Part shown: positions 8,147-16,697 of the stretch, one piece after another
Layout: every line of letters starts with the position of its first letter
How positions within the stretch are numbered: position 1 is the stretch's first letter
Assembly: GCA_021108335.1 (NCBI GenBank)
Contig: JAIORC010000075.1
Location: forward strand, 1 to 33,729
Direction: 5' to 3'
Length of the DNA: 33,729 bases
From: Phycisphaerae bacterium
Lineage (GTDB): Bacteria > Planctomycetota > Phycisphaerae > SM23-33
The notes under the pieces: generated by a model
Databases searched by the model: none
Told to the model about the DNA's origin: nothing
The model's input: only the letters and a program-made list of their open reading frames with translations
Translations under genes and position numbers: made by a program

Positions 8147-9370
8147 ATGGCAAAGTTCAAATGTGAAATGCAAATGCCGGACGGCCAGGTCAAATACCAT
8201 ACGATAACGGCCCCATCCCTTGCCGAGGCAACTCAAATCGCCCAAAGTCGCGAGGGATACCTGCTCAATATCATCGCGGACGGCTCCCAGCAAAATCTTT
8301 ACCAGCGAATGCAGAATGTTCGCGTGGAGTTTGGCCCGGGGCTCAGAGACCTCATGAGTTTCACCAAGCAGTTGTCTGTTATGATCAAGGCCGGTATCAG
8401 TATCCGAGACGCCATCGCGTCCATCGCCGACGGAACGCCCAATATGCGGTTCCAGGCGACACTCAATGAAGTTTGCCGCGACGTGGAATCAGGCATCCCG
8501 TTTTCCGGAGCACTGGGCAAACACCCAAAAGTATTCAGCTCCTTGTATGTGAACATGATTCGCGCCTCGGAAATCTCCGGTACATTTGCGCACATGCTGG
8601 ACCGGATCGTGGAATACCTCGACCAGCAGGACGAAACCCACCGCATGGTTCGCGGGGCGATGATCTATCCAATAGTTCTCTTTACGATGTCAATCGCCGC
8701 AGTTGTTTTTCTGCTGCAGTGGGTCGTGCCGAAATTCATGAAGCTCTTCAAAGGCAAAGAACACCTCCTACCCAAGCCGACAATTATCCTCCTGGCGATG
8801 AGTAATTTCATGCAAAATTACTGGTATATCCCGCTATCCATCGTGGTAGTTCTGGCCACGGGAATTATCATCACAGTTCGTACTCCCACCGGCCGGCGAG
8901 CGTGGGACCGGATGCTTCTGGCTATACCGATTATCAAAAAAATGATGCGAGCATTGTATATCACCAGAAGCCTCCAATCCTTGGGCGAACTGGTCAACGC
9001 AGGCGTGCCTATTCTCGAAGCTCTTGACATAACTGCTGAAATTTCAGGGAATTGCGTATACAAAGACATGTGGCGCGATGTGCGCGATACTGTTAAAGAA
9101 GGCGGTAAAATCGTCCATGAACTCCAGGCCAGCGACAATCTTCCAAGGAGCGTGGTGCAGATGATTTCCGCCGGCGAAGAATCAGGCCGGCTTGGCGAGG
9201 TACTGGATGAAATATCTAGATACTACAGCAAAGAACTCAAAGAGACCATCAAAACGGTAACCGGCCTGCTCGAACCGCTTATGATTGTGTTCATGGGCGT
9301 GGTTGTGGGTTTTATCGCGATGAGTATACTTTTACCAATTTTTTCCATGCAAAAACTCATGGGCAAATAG
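8147..9370 (+). CDS. pilC: PilC/GspF inner-membrane platform protein
   Basis: A 407-aa polytopic membrane protein that forms the pilus assembly platform turned by PilB and PilT. It shows the family's two repeated cytoplasmic T2SSF domains (about residues 65-190 and 270-390, the first with FTKQLSVMIKAGISIRDAI and the second with RSLQSLGELVNAGVPILEAL). Membrane helices lie near residues 170-190, 220-243 and 375-400, and length is typical. AGGAA precedes the ATG by seven bases and only nine bases separate it from pilT. Its last codons lie in a sequence block repeated about 127 bases downstream. Confidence 0.92.
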   Translation: MAKFKCEMQMPDGQVKYHTITAPSLAEATQIAQSREGYLLNIIADGSQQNLYQRMQNVRVEFGPGLRDLMSFTKQLSVMIKAGISIRDAIASIADGTPNMRFQATLNEVCRDVESGIPFSGALGKHPKVFSSLYVNMIRASEISGTFAHMLDRIVEYLDQQDETHRMVRGAMIYPIVLFTMSIAAVVFLLQWVVPKFMKLFKGKEHLLPKPTIILLAMSNFMQNYWYIPLSIVVVLATGIIITVRTPTGRRAWDRMLLAIPIIKKMMRALYITRSLQSLGELVNAGVPILEALDITAEISGNCVYKDMWRDVRDTVKEGGKIVHELQASDNLPRSVVQMISAGEESGRLGEVLDEISRYYSKELKETIKTVTGLLEPLMIVFMGVVVGFIAMSILLPIFSMQKLMGK

Positions 9371-9548
9371 GATATGCTCACGTAAAAACCCTGACAGAGA
9401 AACTCAAAGGCACTGCCATGAGAATCTATGCCAATCGGCATGAAGTAGGTCTTGGCAAATTTTTCAAAATTTTCTATGCAAAAACTCGTCAAATAAGTGT
9501 ATACTAACGTAAAATCCACTATGGAGGGCAGAAAGGTCCTGCCATGAG
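9339..9548. repeat. Diverged direct repeat at the pilC-pilin junction
   Basis: Two copies of an 80-86 base block, 9339-9424 and 9468-9548. Each holds the end of pilC (ATGCAAAAACTC then a stop), a TATGCTCACGTAAAA / TATACTAACGTAAAA segment and CTGCCATGAGAA, the start of the next gene. In copy 2 the pilC-like frame reads FSMQKLVK-stop against FSMQKLMGK-stop in pilC. In copy 1 the ATG opens a 29-codon relic frame (9418-9507). Confidence 0.7.
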
Positions 9549-10095
9549 AAACAAGAGTGTCACCCGTCGGCAAAACAAGAAAGCGGGAAGATCAGGGTTT
9601 TCCCTGATAGAAGCTATTATAGCTATCACCATTCTTGGTGTTGCCTTGACGGCTGTGGTTGGTGTTTTTAAATCCGGCACACAAATGAACGCCGAAGGTT
9701 CGCATCGCACACGGGCGGTTTACCTTGCGCAGGAAATCCAGGAATGGACAGCCAGCCTTCCATTTACCGATCCGCAGGGTGCCGGCTCAGGTTCAGGTTC
9801 GGAAGAAGGCAGCGCCCAAACCTACGTGGACGATCTGGACGACCTTTACCTTTCCGACGGCCTGACCTACAGCCCGCCAGTAGCAACTCCCGACGCCTCC
9901 AGCCCCACAACGCCAAACGAACTCACCGATCTGGCTGGCTGGTCTCAAATCATTACCATGTCCTGGCGGTCAGCTTCAGATCCCGGAACGTCCGTCGCAG
10001 TAGGAAGCAGCAACGTTGTACTGGTAACCGTTACAATCCAGCATCAAGGCGACGAAATACTCAGCACTTCGTGGCTTATAACAAACAACGAATAA
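9544..10095 (+). CDS. Minor prepilin, PilV/GspI-like
   Basis: A 183-aa prepilin-like protein. A basic leader of about 17 residues ends at Gly, followed by FSLIEAIIAITILGVALTAV, a standard cleavage motif with Glu at mature position 5. The Ile-rich helix and the AEGSHRTRAVYLAQEIQEW segment resemble PilV/GspI minor pilins, which prime assembly or sit at the pilus tip. A Gly/Ser-rich stretch (about residues 80-92) is probably a loop. TATGGAGGGC lies upstream. It begins a three-gene minor pilin set and its 5' flank is the second copy of a duplicated block. Confidence 0.75.
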   Translation: MRNKSVTRRQNKKAGRSGFSLIEAIIAITILGVALTAVVGVFKSGTQMNAEGSHRTRAVYLAQEIQEWTASLPFTDPQGAGSGSGSEEGSAQTYVDDLDDLYLSDGLTYSPPVATPDASSPTTPNELTDLAGWSQIITMSWRSASDPGTSVAVGSSNVVLVTVTIQHQGDEILSTSWLITNNE

Positions 10096-10139
10096 TTAAA
10101 TTGACTACGTAATAGTGTGCCCAGTTAAGGAGTCTTCCC

Positions 10140-12056
10140 ATGAAGAACAAGTTCCGAACCAAAAAAACGTCTTCCCGTAAAGGTGCCGCTTATCTCATGT
10201 CACTGATTGTCCTGGCGGTTCTGACCGCCCTGGGCGTTGGCTTGGCCGATATGGGCGTGCAGGAATTCCGCAAAGCCGATAACCAGACTCAATCCGCCGC
10301 TGCCCGCCTTGCCGCCGAAAGCGGAATGAATTTCGCGATCTACACACTGAAAGACTGCCAGAGCGACCGGACTCTGGGCGACCTGCCGGACATGCTGGAA
10401 TTAGTCAAAACACATCTCCAGACCAAACTCCCCGGCGCCACAATTAGCGAAGTTACGCAAAGCGGCATAAATATGATTTATGTCGCCCCCATTTCATATG
10501 AAGACGGGCGGAGTTTTTCGATGCTGGTATACGTCTCAGCCGTCGACCCGGATGACCCTTCCATCGCAACGGAGATGCAGTTGATTACAACCGGCTACAC
10601 CGGCGGCACCTCACGAACGCTCGGCCTGACGTTCGAGGTCGATTCCAATAAGGACCTGCTGAACTATGCCATTGCCTCTAGAAACCGGATGACACTCCGC
10701 GGCCTCAACACCGAAATCAACGGCAACATCGCCTGCAGTTGGATCAGGACATGGTGCGGCTCCGGCCATGCCTATCCGTTTGACATCGGACACACCAACT
10801 CCACCTTAAGGGCGCAAGAAGGCATCACGATTACTGGAGAAATCCACACGGTGATGTCAGAAGAAGAATTTTATGGTGAAGAGTCCGGTTACTCAGACAG
10901 CCGCCCCGGTATACGTTTCCCCGACATATTTGATAAAATCGTGTTTGACTCCCCACCCGTGATGGACCTCACCCATGAAGACTTCGATACCTCGATGCAC
11001 CAGAATCCCTCCAATTCCCTGGCCTACAACCAGAGCAACTCGCAAAGCCTGGTAACGGATGACAGCAACTACAAGGATGGGAGCGGAAACTGGCTGCATG
11101 GATACCCGAATGAATTTGGAGACTGGGTAGTTTTGCCCGAAGGGCAATCATCAATAATGATTGACGGCGAAAGCGTCTACTGCCCCCCATTTTATCAATC
11201 CTCTGGATATATAAAATGGAGTAACCAGCGTTCCAGCAAACCTTCTTACGAATATGTTACCACTCCCGCTCCCAACCCGGATTCGCCGAGAGTTACCTAT
11301 GAATACTGGTCGCACAGCCGGAGCTACTGGCGATCCCGCTACGACGGCACCGAGAGCACACCCATGGTATTTAATGATATCCATGTCCCCTGTGGTAGCC
11401 ATGCCCACTTCAGGAACTGTACATTTAACGGTATTACGTACATCGCCACCGACGAATCATCAGACCTTAGCAATTGGGAAACTTACGCCAGATATACGAA
11501 CATTCGCAGCGGTTACAGCAACTCGGAAGGCGCGAATAACATTGTATTTGAAAATTGCACATTTAACGGGCCTATCGTAAGCGGAGTACCAAAACACTGC
11601 CGATTCAAGGAATACGCTATCGGATTTACGGGCAACACCGTATTTAACGCCAGCGCGATTCAATCAGCACTGGCCGGCGCAACGATTCTTGCCCCCAACT
11701 TCAATATCAACATCGGCGACTTTGATGAATCCTCCGGTTCCAGTGATTCGCGAATTGTCGGATTGGTTGTCGGTTCGATTATTGATATTCGCGACAATGC
11801 AGTGGTCGATGGCACGATTTTGTCCATGGCTGACCTGGACTATGTCAGCGATACCGGCACGGGCTTCGCCAGTAATATCGGCAACTGCGAACTTAGCGGC
11901 GAAAGTGCCGGCGGCCTGGTGCTGGGTAGCCAGACATTTGCCCACAGCGGGAGCATCATACTCACCCCGGACCCGGAAAATGTCGTGCCGCTGGGAATCT
12001 TCAAACGTTACACCGTAATACCAATGATGTCCACATATACGGAATATACTGAATAG
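10140..12056 (+). CDS. Large PilX/GspK-like minor pilin with repetitive beta-rich domain
   Basis: A 638-aa protein. The N terminus (RKGAAYLMSLIVLAVLTALG, then QEFRKADNQTQSAAARLAAESGMNFAIYTL) matches the PilX/GspK N-terminal pattern of a basic leader, a hydrophobic helix lacking the usual Glu5, and an ARLAAESG-type segment. The remaining roughly 560 residues are unusually long for PilX. They are rich in Asn, Ser, Gly and Tyr with recurrent short strands (FRNCTFNGITYI, FENCTFNGPIVSG, GNTVFNASAI), suggesting a right-handed beta-helix. AAGGAG is well placed before the ATG. Probably a tip component of the pilus; adhesion is an inference. Confidence 0.6.
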   Translation: MKNKFRTKKTSSRKGAAYLMSLIVLAVLTALGVGLADMGVQEFRKADNQTQSAAARLAAESGMNFAIYTLKDCQSDRTLGDLPDMLELVKTHLQTKLPGATISEVTQSGINMIYVAPISYEDGRSFSMLVYVSAVDPDDPSIATEMQLITTGYTGGTSRTLGLTFEVDSNKDLLNYAIASRNRMTLRGLNTEINGNIACSWIRTWCGSGHAYPFDIGHTNSTLRAQEGITITGEIHTVMSEEEFYGEESGYSDSRPGIRFPDIFDKIVFDSPPVMDLTHEDFDTSMHQNPSNSLAYNQSNSQSLVTDDSNYKDGSGNWLHGYPNEFGDWVVLPEGQSSIMIDGESVYCPPFYQSSGYIKWSNQRSSKPSYEYVTTPAPNPDSPRVTYEYWSHSRSYWRSRYDGTESTPMVFNDIHVPCGSHAHFRNCTFNGITYIATDESSDLSNWETYARYTNIRSGYSNSEGANNIVFENCTFNGPIVSGVPKHCRFKEYAIGFTGNTVFNASAIQSALAGATILAPNFNINIGDFDESSGSSDSRIVGLVVGSIIDIRDNAVVDGTILSMADLDYVSDTGTGFASNIGNCELSGESAGGLVLGSQTFAHSGSIILTPDPENVVPLGIFKRYTVIPMMSTYTEYTE

Positions 12057-12085
12057 AAATAGTACTTTTTTACGGAAGTGTCGCC

Positions 12086-12592
12086 ATGACTAAAAAACAT
12101 TTCTCCCGCGCGTTTACGCTCGTGGAAGTTATCATCGCCATAACTATCACGGGAATCATACTGGCTGCGCTGGCTACCGCCCTGAGCGGGTCATTAACCG
12201 TCTATGACGGAAATAACCAGATCGCGGCGATCAACCAGGCCGCCAGGGTCATCATGGATCGAATGGGGCGGGAAATGCGCATGGCTGACAATGTGGACTG
12301 CTCCGCCAATCTGTTGAAAATATATCCGGACGGCCCCACAGACCCGTACCTTCAATACTCCCTGAATACGGACACCGGCGTGTTCTCATACATACAGGAC
12401 GGCACATCCCACGAACTGCTGGGCAGCGAAGACGACGTCTCCGTACAGTCTTTCACAATAGACCTGACGCAGGTTCTCGAAGAGAGCACGCTGTATACAA
12501 CTCTCGCCAGGATCAAGTTGGTACTGCTCATTGACGGCCAGAGCTACAGCTTCACCACCTCGGCGGTGCCTCGAAAGAATATGGACAAATAA
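12086..12592 (+). CDS. Minor prepilin, PilW/GspJ-like
   Basis: A 168-aa prepilin-like protein. The leader ends at Ala before FTLVEVIIAITITGIILAAL, with Glu at mature position 5. A QAARVIMDRMGREMRMADNV segment downstream is typical of GspJ/PilW. The C-terminal part is beta-rich. It follows the PilX-like gene by 29 bases with CGGAAG upstream and is the last gene before a strong terminator, completing the GspI-GspK-GspJ-like trio that caps pilus-like fibres. Confidence 0.75.
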   Translation: MTKKHFSRAFTLVEVIIAITITGIILAALATALSGSLTVYDGNNQIAAINQAARVIMDRMGREMRMADNVDCSANLLKIYPDGPTDPYLQYSLNTDTGVFSYIQDGTSHELLGSEDDVSVQSFTIDLTQVLEESTLYTTLARIKLVLLIDGQSYSFTTSAVPRKNMDK

Positions 12593-12656
12593 GGCCTTGC
12601 CACATCAATTTGTCGTTGTTCCCGCAAGCAGAACACAGCAGGGTTTTTGAATCACG

Positions 12657-12688
12657 GGAACCGGTCATAAAGCCGGTTCCTTTTTTTT
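12657..12688 (+). terminator. Rho-independent terminator of the pilus operon
   Basis: A perfect 8-bp stem GGAACCGG (12657-12664) / CCGGTTCC (12673-12680) with an 8-base loop, followed by eight T residues (12681-12688). Confidence 0.9.
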
Positions 12689-12785
12689 ATCCGCAAAATA
12701 AAAACACTCCGGGCTACCTGTCAGCGGTATTCGTCTGTAAAATCTCCTTAACCATGCGGCCTTGCGAAAAAGGAAGATTACAACC

Positions 12786-13265
12786 ATGACAAACGCGACA
12801 AACGAACAATTCATGCTACGGGCAATCGAAGTTACCCGGACCGGTATCGCCGACGGGCAGACCCCCTTCGGGGCCGTCATCGTCAAAAACGAGCGAATAA
12901 TCGCCGAGGCCCACAACAACGTATGGAACCAGACCGACCCCACCGCACACGCGGAGGTATGCGCGATTCGCCAGGCATGCCGCAAGCTCGACACCATCGA
13001 CCTGGGCGACTGCGTGATCTACTCGACCACCGAACCGTGCCCGATGTGCTTCGCCGCAATCCACTGGGCGAAAATTTCCCGAATCGTTTTCGGAGCCACA
13101 ATCGTCGACGCACATGCCGCGGGTTTCAACGAACTGCACATCTCGAACGAACAGATGAAATCCATCGGCCGCAGCAAAGTTGACGTCGTGGGCAACTTCA
13201 TGCGCCAGCCATGCGTAGAGCTGTTCACGGAATGGCTGGACTCCGGCAAAAGTAAAGTGTATTAG
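12786..13265 (+). CDS. GuaD-type guanine/nucleoside deaminase
   Basis: A 159-aa zinc-dependent deaminase of the cytidine deaminase superfamily. The zinc and catalytic motifs are H55-A56-E57 and P84-C85-P86-M87-C88. The spacing, PFGAVIVK near residue 27, NDP-like TDPTAHAEV and the DAHAAGFNEL segment resemble bacterial guanine deaminase (guanine to xanthine) more than tRNA deaminase TadA. An upstream ATG at 12762 is possible, but AAGGAAG suits the ATG at 12786. The neighbouring gene carries nucleotide- and deoxynucleoside-type domains on the same strand, suggesting a small purine salvage locus, which is inference. Confidence 0.8.
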   Translation: MTNATNEQFMLRAIEVTRTGIADGQTPFGAVIVKNERIIAEAHNNVWNQTDPTAHAEVCAIRQACRKLDTIDLGDCVIYSTTEPCPMCFAAIHWAKISRIVFGATIVDAHAAGFNELHISNEQMKSIGRSKVDVVGNFMRQPCVELFTEWLDSGKSKVY

Positions 13266-13295
13266 TGCTACTATGTGGCTTATCATTGTTGATGT

Positions 13296-13412
13296 ATAAA
13301 TCCGAATATCGAAATACGAAATTCAACAAAACACCCACTCCGCATGGTATTGTTGTTTTTGCTTTTTGAAATTTTTGGATTTTGAATTTGTTTCGGATTT
13401 CGGATTTGTTTT
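13296..13412. repeat. Imperfect inverted repeat of AAATCCGAA/TTCGGATTT type
   Basis: The intergenic space has AAATCCGAATATCGAAATAC-like sequence on the left (about 13300-13325). On the right (about 13382-13410) is the roughly complementary GAATTTG..TTTCGGATTTCGGATTTG. The two face each other around a T-rich core. It looks like a non-coding mobile or structural element. Confidence 0.45.
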
Positions 13413-13427
13413 TAAGAAAGCAGGATT

Positions 13428-14537
13428 ATGAAAGTAGTAGTTACCGGACAAGTAGGCCTGGACAAAAAAGAGTTTCTCGACCGTGTCGCTGAAATCGCCG
13501 CGGAGCAGGGCCATCGCCTCAAAACATTTCACGTGGGCGATATGATGTACCGCGAAGCCCCCGACGTCGCCCGGGGCAAAATACTCGACCTGCCGCTGAG
13601 CCGACTGGAAAATCTCCGCCGCAGCGTCTTCAAGGACATCCTCGCAGCCTCCAAAACCGAATCGAATATCCTGGTTAACACCCACGCCACTTTCCGCTGG
13701 CACCACGGGCTGTTCTTCGCCTTCGACCACGACCAGATGATCCAGCTCGACGCCGACCTGTATATCGTGCTGGTCGACAGCATCGACCAGGTTTACCGCC
13801 GGCTGAAAAGAGACGCCCAAGCCGACCACAGTCTCAAGGATCTCATGGTCTGGCGAGAGGAGGAAATTCTCGCCACCGAGCTGCTCAGCCGGATCGTCCG
13901 CGGCCACGGATGCTTCTACATCTGCGTTCGCGGCGACGACATCCTGGCCGAGACGATGAGCCGGCTGATGTTCCGCCCGGAAATGAAAAAAGCCTACCTC
14001 AGCTTCCCCATGTCACACGTGATGGACATGCCCGACGTGCTGCGGGAAATCGAGGAATTCCGCCGCGAGATGAAGCGGCATTTCATATGCTTCGACCCCG
14101 CTGACATGGAAACGGAAAAACCGCTCAGCTTCGCCGCCATCGATGCCGCACGCCAAGGCCATCGCACGGTAGACATCGGCGAACAGGACCGGCGGGTAAC
14201 CATGGACGTCCAGGAAGTGTTGGGCATTATTCCCGACATCGACGGACAGATTTACGTGCGGGACTTCAAGTTGATCGACCAGGCCGACATGATCGTCTCG
14301 ATCATACCGGCACTGCGCGACGGCAAGCCGGCGATATCCAGCGGCGTGGAACGCGAACTGCAACACGCCCACGAAAGCACACGCGACGTCTTCGTGGTAT
14401 GGAAGCCGGCCTGCGAACCGTCGCCGTTCATCACCGAAACCTGCACAAAAATCTTCCGCACCACCGACGAAGCCATCAAGTATTTCCTGAAAAACGGCTA
14501 CGCCGACCAGGAACCCCACGGGACGTTGTTCCAGTAA
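13428..14537 (+). CDS. Archaeal-Adk-like domain fused to a nucleoside deoxyribosyltransferase-like domain
   Basis: A 369-aa two-domain protein. Residues 1 to about 180 read like archaeal-type adenylate kinase: VVVTG at the N terminus, FHVGDMMY, ILVNTHATF and DADLYIVLVDSIDQVYRRL. The P-loop is degenerate, GQVGLDKKE in place of GxPGxGK[ST], so kinase activity is doubtful. Residues about 187-350 (KKAYLSFPMSHV, LIDQADMIVSII, SSGVERELQHA) resemble the nucleoside 2-deoxyribosyltransferase fold, with a D-x-A-D motif and a candidate Glu in SGVERE. AGGA precedes the ATG. It lies downstream of the guanine deaminase. The substrate is unknown. Confidence 0.55.
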   Translation: MKVVVTGQVGLDKKEFLDRVAEIAAEQGHRLKTFHVGDMMYREAPDVARGKILDLPLSRLENLRRSVFKDILAASKTESNILVNTHATFRWHHGLFFAFDHDQMIQLDADLYIVLVDSIDQVYRRLKRDAQADHSLKDLMVWREEEILATELLSRIVRGHGCFYICVRGDDILAETMSRLMFRPEMKKAYLSFPMSHVMDMPDVLREIEEFRREMKRHFICFDPADMETEKPLSFAAIDAARQGHRTVDIGEQDRRVTMDVQEVLGIIPDIDGQIYVRDFKLIDQADMIVSIIPALRDGKPAISSGVERELQHAHESTRDVFVVWKPACEPSPFITETCTKIFRTTDEAIKYFLKNGYADQEPHGTLFQ

Positions 14538-14589
14538 AACACCCGGCCGCTGTAGGGTGGGTGCTTGCCCCCACGCGGGACGAAAAACA

Positions 14590-14660
14590 CATGGCTTGCA
14601 AGCAAGTCATGCCACCCAGACTTTGGTTTGGTCATTAGTCATTAGACATTGGTCATTGGC
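14590..14660. repeat. Composite dispersed repeat, copy 2 (palindrome plus TAGNCATTAG array)
   Basis: The palindrome CATGGCTTG-CAAG-CAAGTCATG (14590-14611) is followed by CCACCC, then GGTTTGGTCATTAGTCATTA and further CATTAG/CATTGG units up to 14660. It repeats the order seen at 85-178. A GGGTGGGTGCTTGCCCCCAC stretch lies just upstream. Confidence 0.75.
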
Positions 14661-14708
14661 TTTTCCCTTAAAAGGTGATTTCTCCCGTTCCGGTGGTACA
14701 ATACATCC

Positions 14709-15758
14709 ATGCGACAAGAGGTACTCATTTTGATTCGGCCCCATGCCCGGCGGATGCTCCTCGCCAAGGTCGTGGAGTTTTCCGCGATGGCTGCCATCGC
14801 AGCCGAGATTGTCTGTGCGGTGGTAATTTGCCTCGCGGCGACAGCCCTGCCGGAAACAAACCTCACCGCCCTTCCGTGGTTGTTCCTGCTCGCCGGAGGC
14901 CTTGCCGGAGCGGCGACAGCTTTGTTGCGCGGCGTTACCACATCGCAGGCGGCAAAATTCCTGGATCGGCGATTTCACCTTGCCGAGCAATTGGCAACGG
15001 CGGTGGAACTGGCGGAATCCGGCGACGAAACGCCGGCGGCCATCGCGGTGTATTCCCAGGCGACCGCCGCGGTGAAAACAAAACTCCCTGCCCGACCCGA
15101 CGTATGGACGCGAACGAAAAAAACGCCCGCCGCCGGGCTGCTGGCTCTGCTTATCTGCGTGGTGCTGGCTTGGCTGGCTGGTGGCCGCAGCCAGACCGCC
15201 GGCGACGCCGACAGGATGATCGGCTCGCTGGACGCGATGAGCCAGGCTCGCCGGGCAGCGGTTGCCGAGGCGTTTCGCCGCGCGTCTCGCAAGGCAAACA
15301 ACACCGCAGCCGCCGAAAATCTCACGGAACTGGCGAGGGTGATTGAAGTTCCCGACGAAGCAAAACTCCGCCGACTGATCCAGGCCCTCAAGCAAGCGGG
15401 CGTGAATCTGCGTGAAGTTCTACCGCCAGACGTGCAGCGGGATTTGCAGTTGAGCCACACCAGGCAAAGCCAAGCCGGAAAAACCGCCGACATCGGCAAG
15501 GGCCAGGATACAACGGGCAAGCTCCAGCCCAGCGACGATACCGGCCTCGCCGTCAACGTTTACAACCCCCTGTACGCAGCCGAGATTCAATCGCACGGCG
15601 GCAAAAATTTGCACCCCACCACCCCCGCCGCCGTAAGCTTCGACGATGCATGGACAGCCGCACAAACCCATGCCGCAGCCGCCCTGAAAGGCGAAAACGT
15701 CCCCACGGAATACCGCCCGATAGTCCGGGCATTTTTCCGGGACGAGACAACTCCATGA
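14709..15758 (+). CDS. Membrane protein, DUF4175-like N terminus
   Basis: A 349-aa protein of unknown function. Two membrane helices near residues 20-46 and 56-78 and a third near 140-160 enclose a segment (AAKFLDRRFHLAEQLATAVELAES) resembling the start of DUF4175-type membrane proteins. The C-terminal half is polar and charged and ends with TEYRPIVRAFFRDE, a terminal motif I associate with planctomycete proteins near MoxR/vWA operons (from memory). No Shine-Dalgarno is seen; TACAAT lies six bases before the ATG, compatible with leaderless initiation. It is the first gene of a probable pair with the membrane-anchored protein at 15831. Confidence 0.5.
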   Translation: MRQEVLILIRPHARRMLLAKVVEFSAMAAIAAEIVCAVVICLAATALPETNLTALPWLFLLAGGLAGAATALLRGVTTSQAAKFLDRRFHLAEQLATAVELAESGDETPAAIAVYSQATAAVKTKLPARPDVWTRTKKTPAAGLLALLICVVLAWLAGGRSQTAGDADRMIGSLDAMSQARRAAVAEAFRRASRKANNTAAAENLTELARVIEVPDEAKLRRLIQALKQAGVNLREVLPPDVQRDLQLSHTRQSQAGKTADIGKGQDTTGKLQPSDDTGLAVNVYNPLYAAEIQSHGGKNLHPTTPAAVSFDDAWTAAQTHAAAALKGENVPTEYRPIVRAFFRDETTP

Positions 15759-15830
15759 AAACGCTTGCAGACCAGCCGAAAATGGCGCACACTTTCTCCG
15801 AGACAAGCAGCAATAAAACAGGAATAATTC

Positions 15831-16586
15831 ATGAAATTAAAAAAGACGATCCGTGGCGCGATTTTGATAGTGATTTTCGGCTTGATGCTGGCTTTGGCGA
15901 TTACTTTCCTGCTTGCAAGTATGGTTCCGCAAGACTATGAACCTCGCCAATTAACGCAGCAGGAGCGGCAAAACGTCGCCAGGAAATTCGCCAATAAGGC
16001 GATTAACGATTTGCTGAACAAATTCGAAGACGTCAAGCCGTTCACGCACACAATAACAGAAGACGAATTGAATCATTACCTCGCCTCGCTGGACGAGATC
16101 GCTTTTTTGCGGTTGGGCAAGAAAAACGCCGCCAGCAAAAGCACCGAGCTTTTCGAGGCGATGGACAAAGCGGGATTCCTCGACCCGATGGTCAAAATGG
16201 ACGACGGCGTGCTGACCATCATGGTTCAAACGCGGAGCAGCAAAAAGGTTATCTCGCTGGACTTATCATTCATGATAACCGATGACGGCAGACTGACTGT
16301 AAATCTGGAACAGGTCAGAATCGGGCGTATGCCCGTGCCGCAATTCATAATCAGCGAGGGGCTTGAGGCATTGCAAAAAACATTGCCTCAGTCTCAATCC
16401 GGGAAGCTCAACCGAATGTCGGTTCGCAATCTGGATCTCATGATAGCGACGATTATCGGTTCCATAGGCGAAACCCCCATCCCCACGAAAATCGCCATAT
16501 CGAGAAAAAAACCAAAACAATTGCGCCGCATAGATATCGAGGACGGCGAATTGAAGCTGCATTTCGTCCCAGCCGAACCGAAATAA
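15831..16586 (+). CDS. Membrane-anchored periplasmic protein, YpmS/DUF2140-like
   Basis: A 251-aa protein with an uncleaved-signal-like helix at residues 8-31 and a soluble extracytoplasmic region. The pattern TQQERQNVARKFANKAINDL, then an ITEDELNHYLAS segment and later paired beta strands (VISLDLSFMI, LTVNLEQVRIG) resembles YpmS-like proteins. That match is tentative and no enzymatic motif is seen. CAGGA precedes the ATG. It lies 72 bases after the preceding membrane protein. Confidence 0.5.
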   Translation: MKLKKTIRGAILIVIFGLMLALAITFLLASMVPQDYEPRQLTQQERQNVARKFANKAINDLLNKFEDVKPFTHTITEDELNHYLASLDEIAFLRLGKKNAASKSTELFEAMDKAGFLDPMVKMDDGVLTIMVQTRSSKKVISLDLSFMITDDGRLTVNLEQVRIGRMPVPQFIISEGLEALQKTLPQSQSGKLNRMSVRNLDLMIATIIGSIGETPIPTKIAISRKKPKQLRRIDIEDGELKLHFVPAEPK

Positions 16587-16610
16587 TGAGCCTCACACGG
16601 TGATAAAACA

Positions 16611-16690
16611 GGCTGTAGGCGGGAGGGTTGGCCATTTGGCGATTTGCCTCCAGTCTCAAGCCTCCGGCCTCAAACCCCTAAGGGGCAGGC
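16611..16690. repeat. GGCTGTAGGC-GGAGGGTTGGC dispersed repeat, copy 1
   Basis: GGCTGTAGGCGGGAGGGTTG followed by GCCATTTGGCGATTTGCC and CTCC-rich sequence. A close variant occurs at 23902-23965, inside a phage gene. A CCCCTAAGGGGCAGGCCTG element follows. No gene lies in this spacer between the host pair and the phage operon. Confidence 0.65.
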
Positions 16691-16697
16691 CTGTTTT

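Noticed and set aside
15755-15940. Short frame starting at an ATGA overlap with the preceding membrane protein gene
   Set aside because: It runs about 110 bases into the next gene in another frame and has no ribosome site. The ATG at 15831 has AGGA and encodes a clear membrane anchor.
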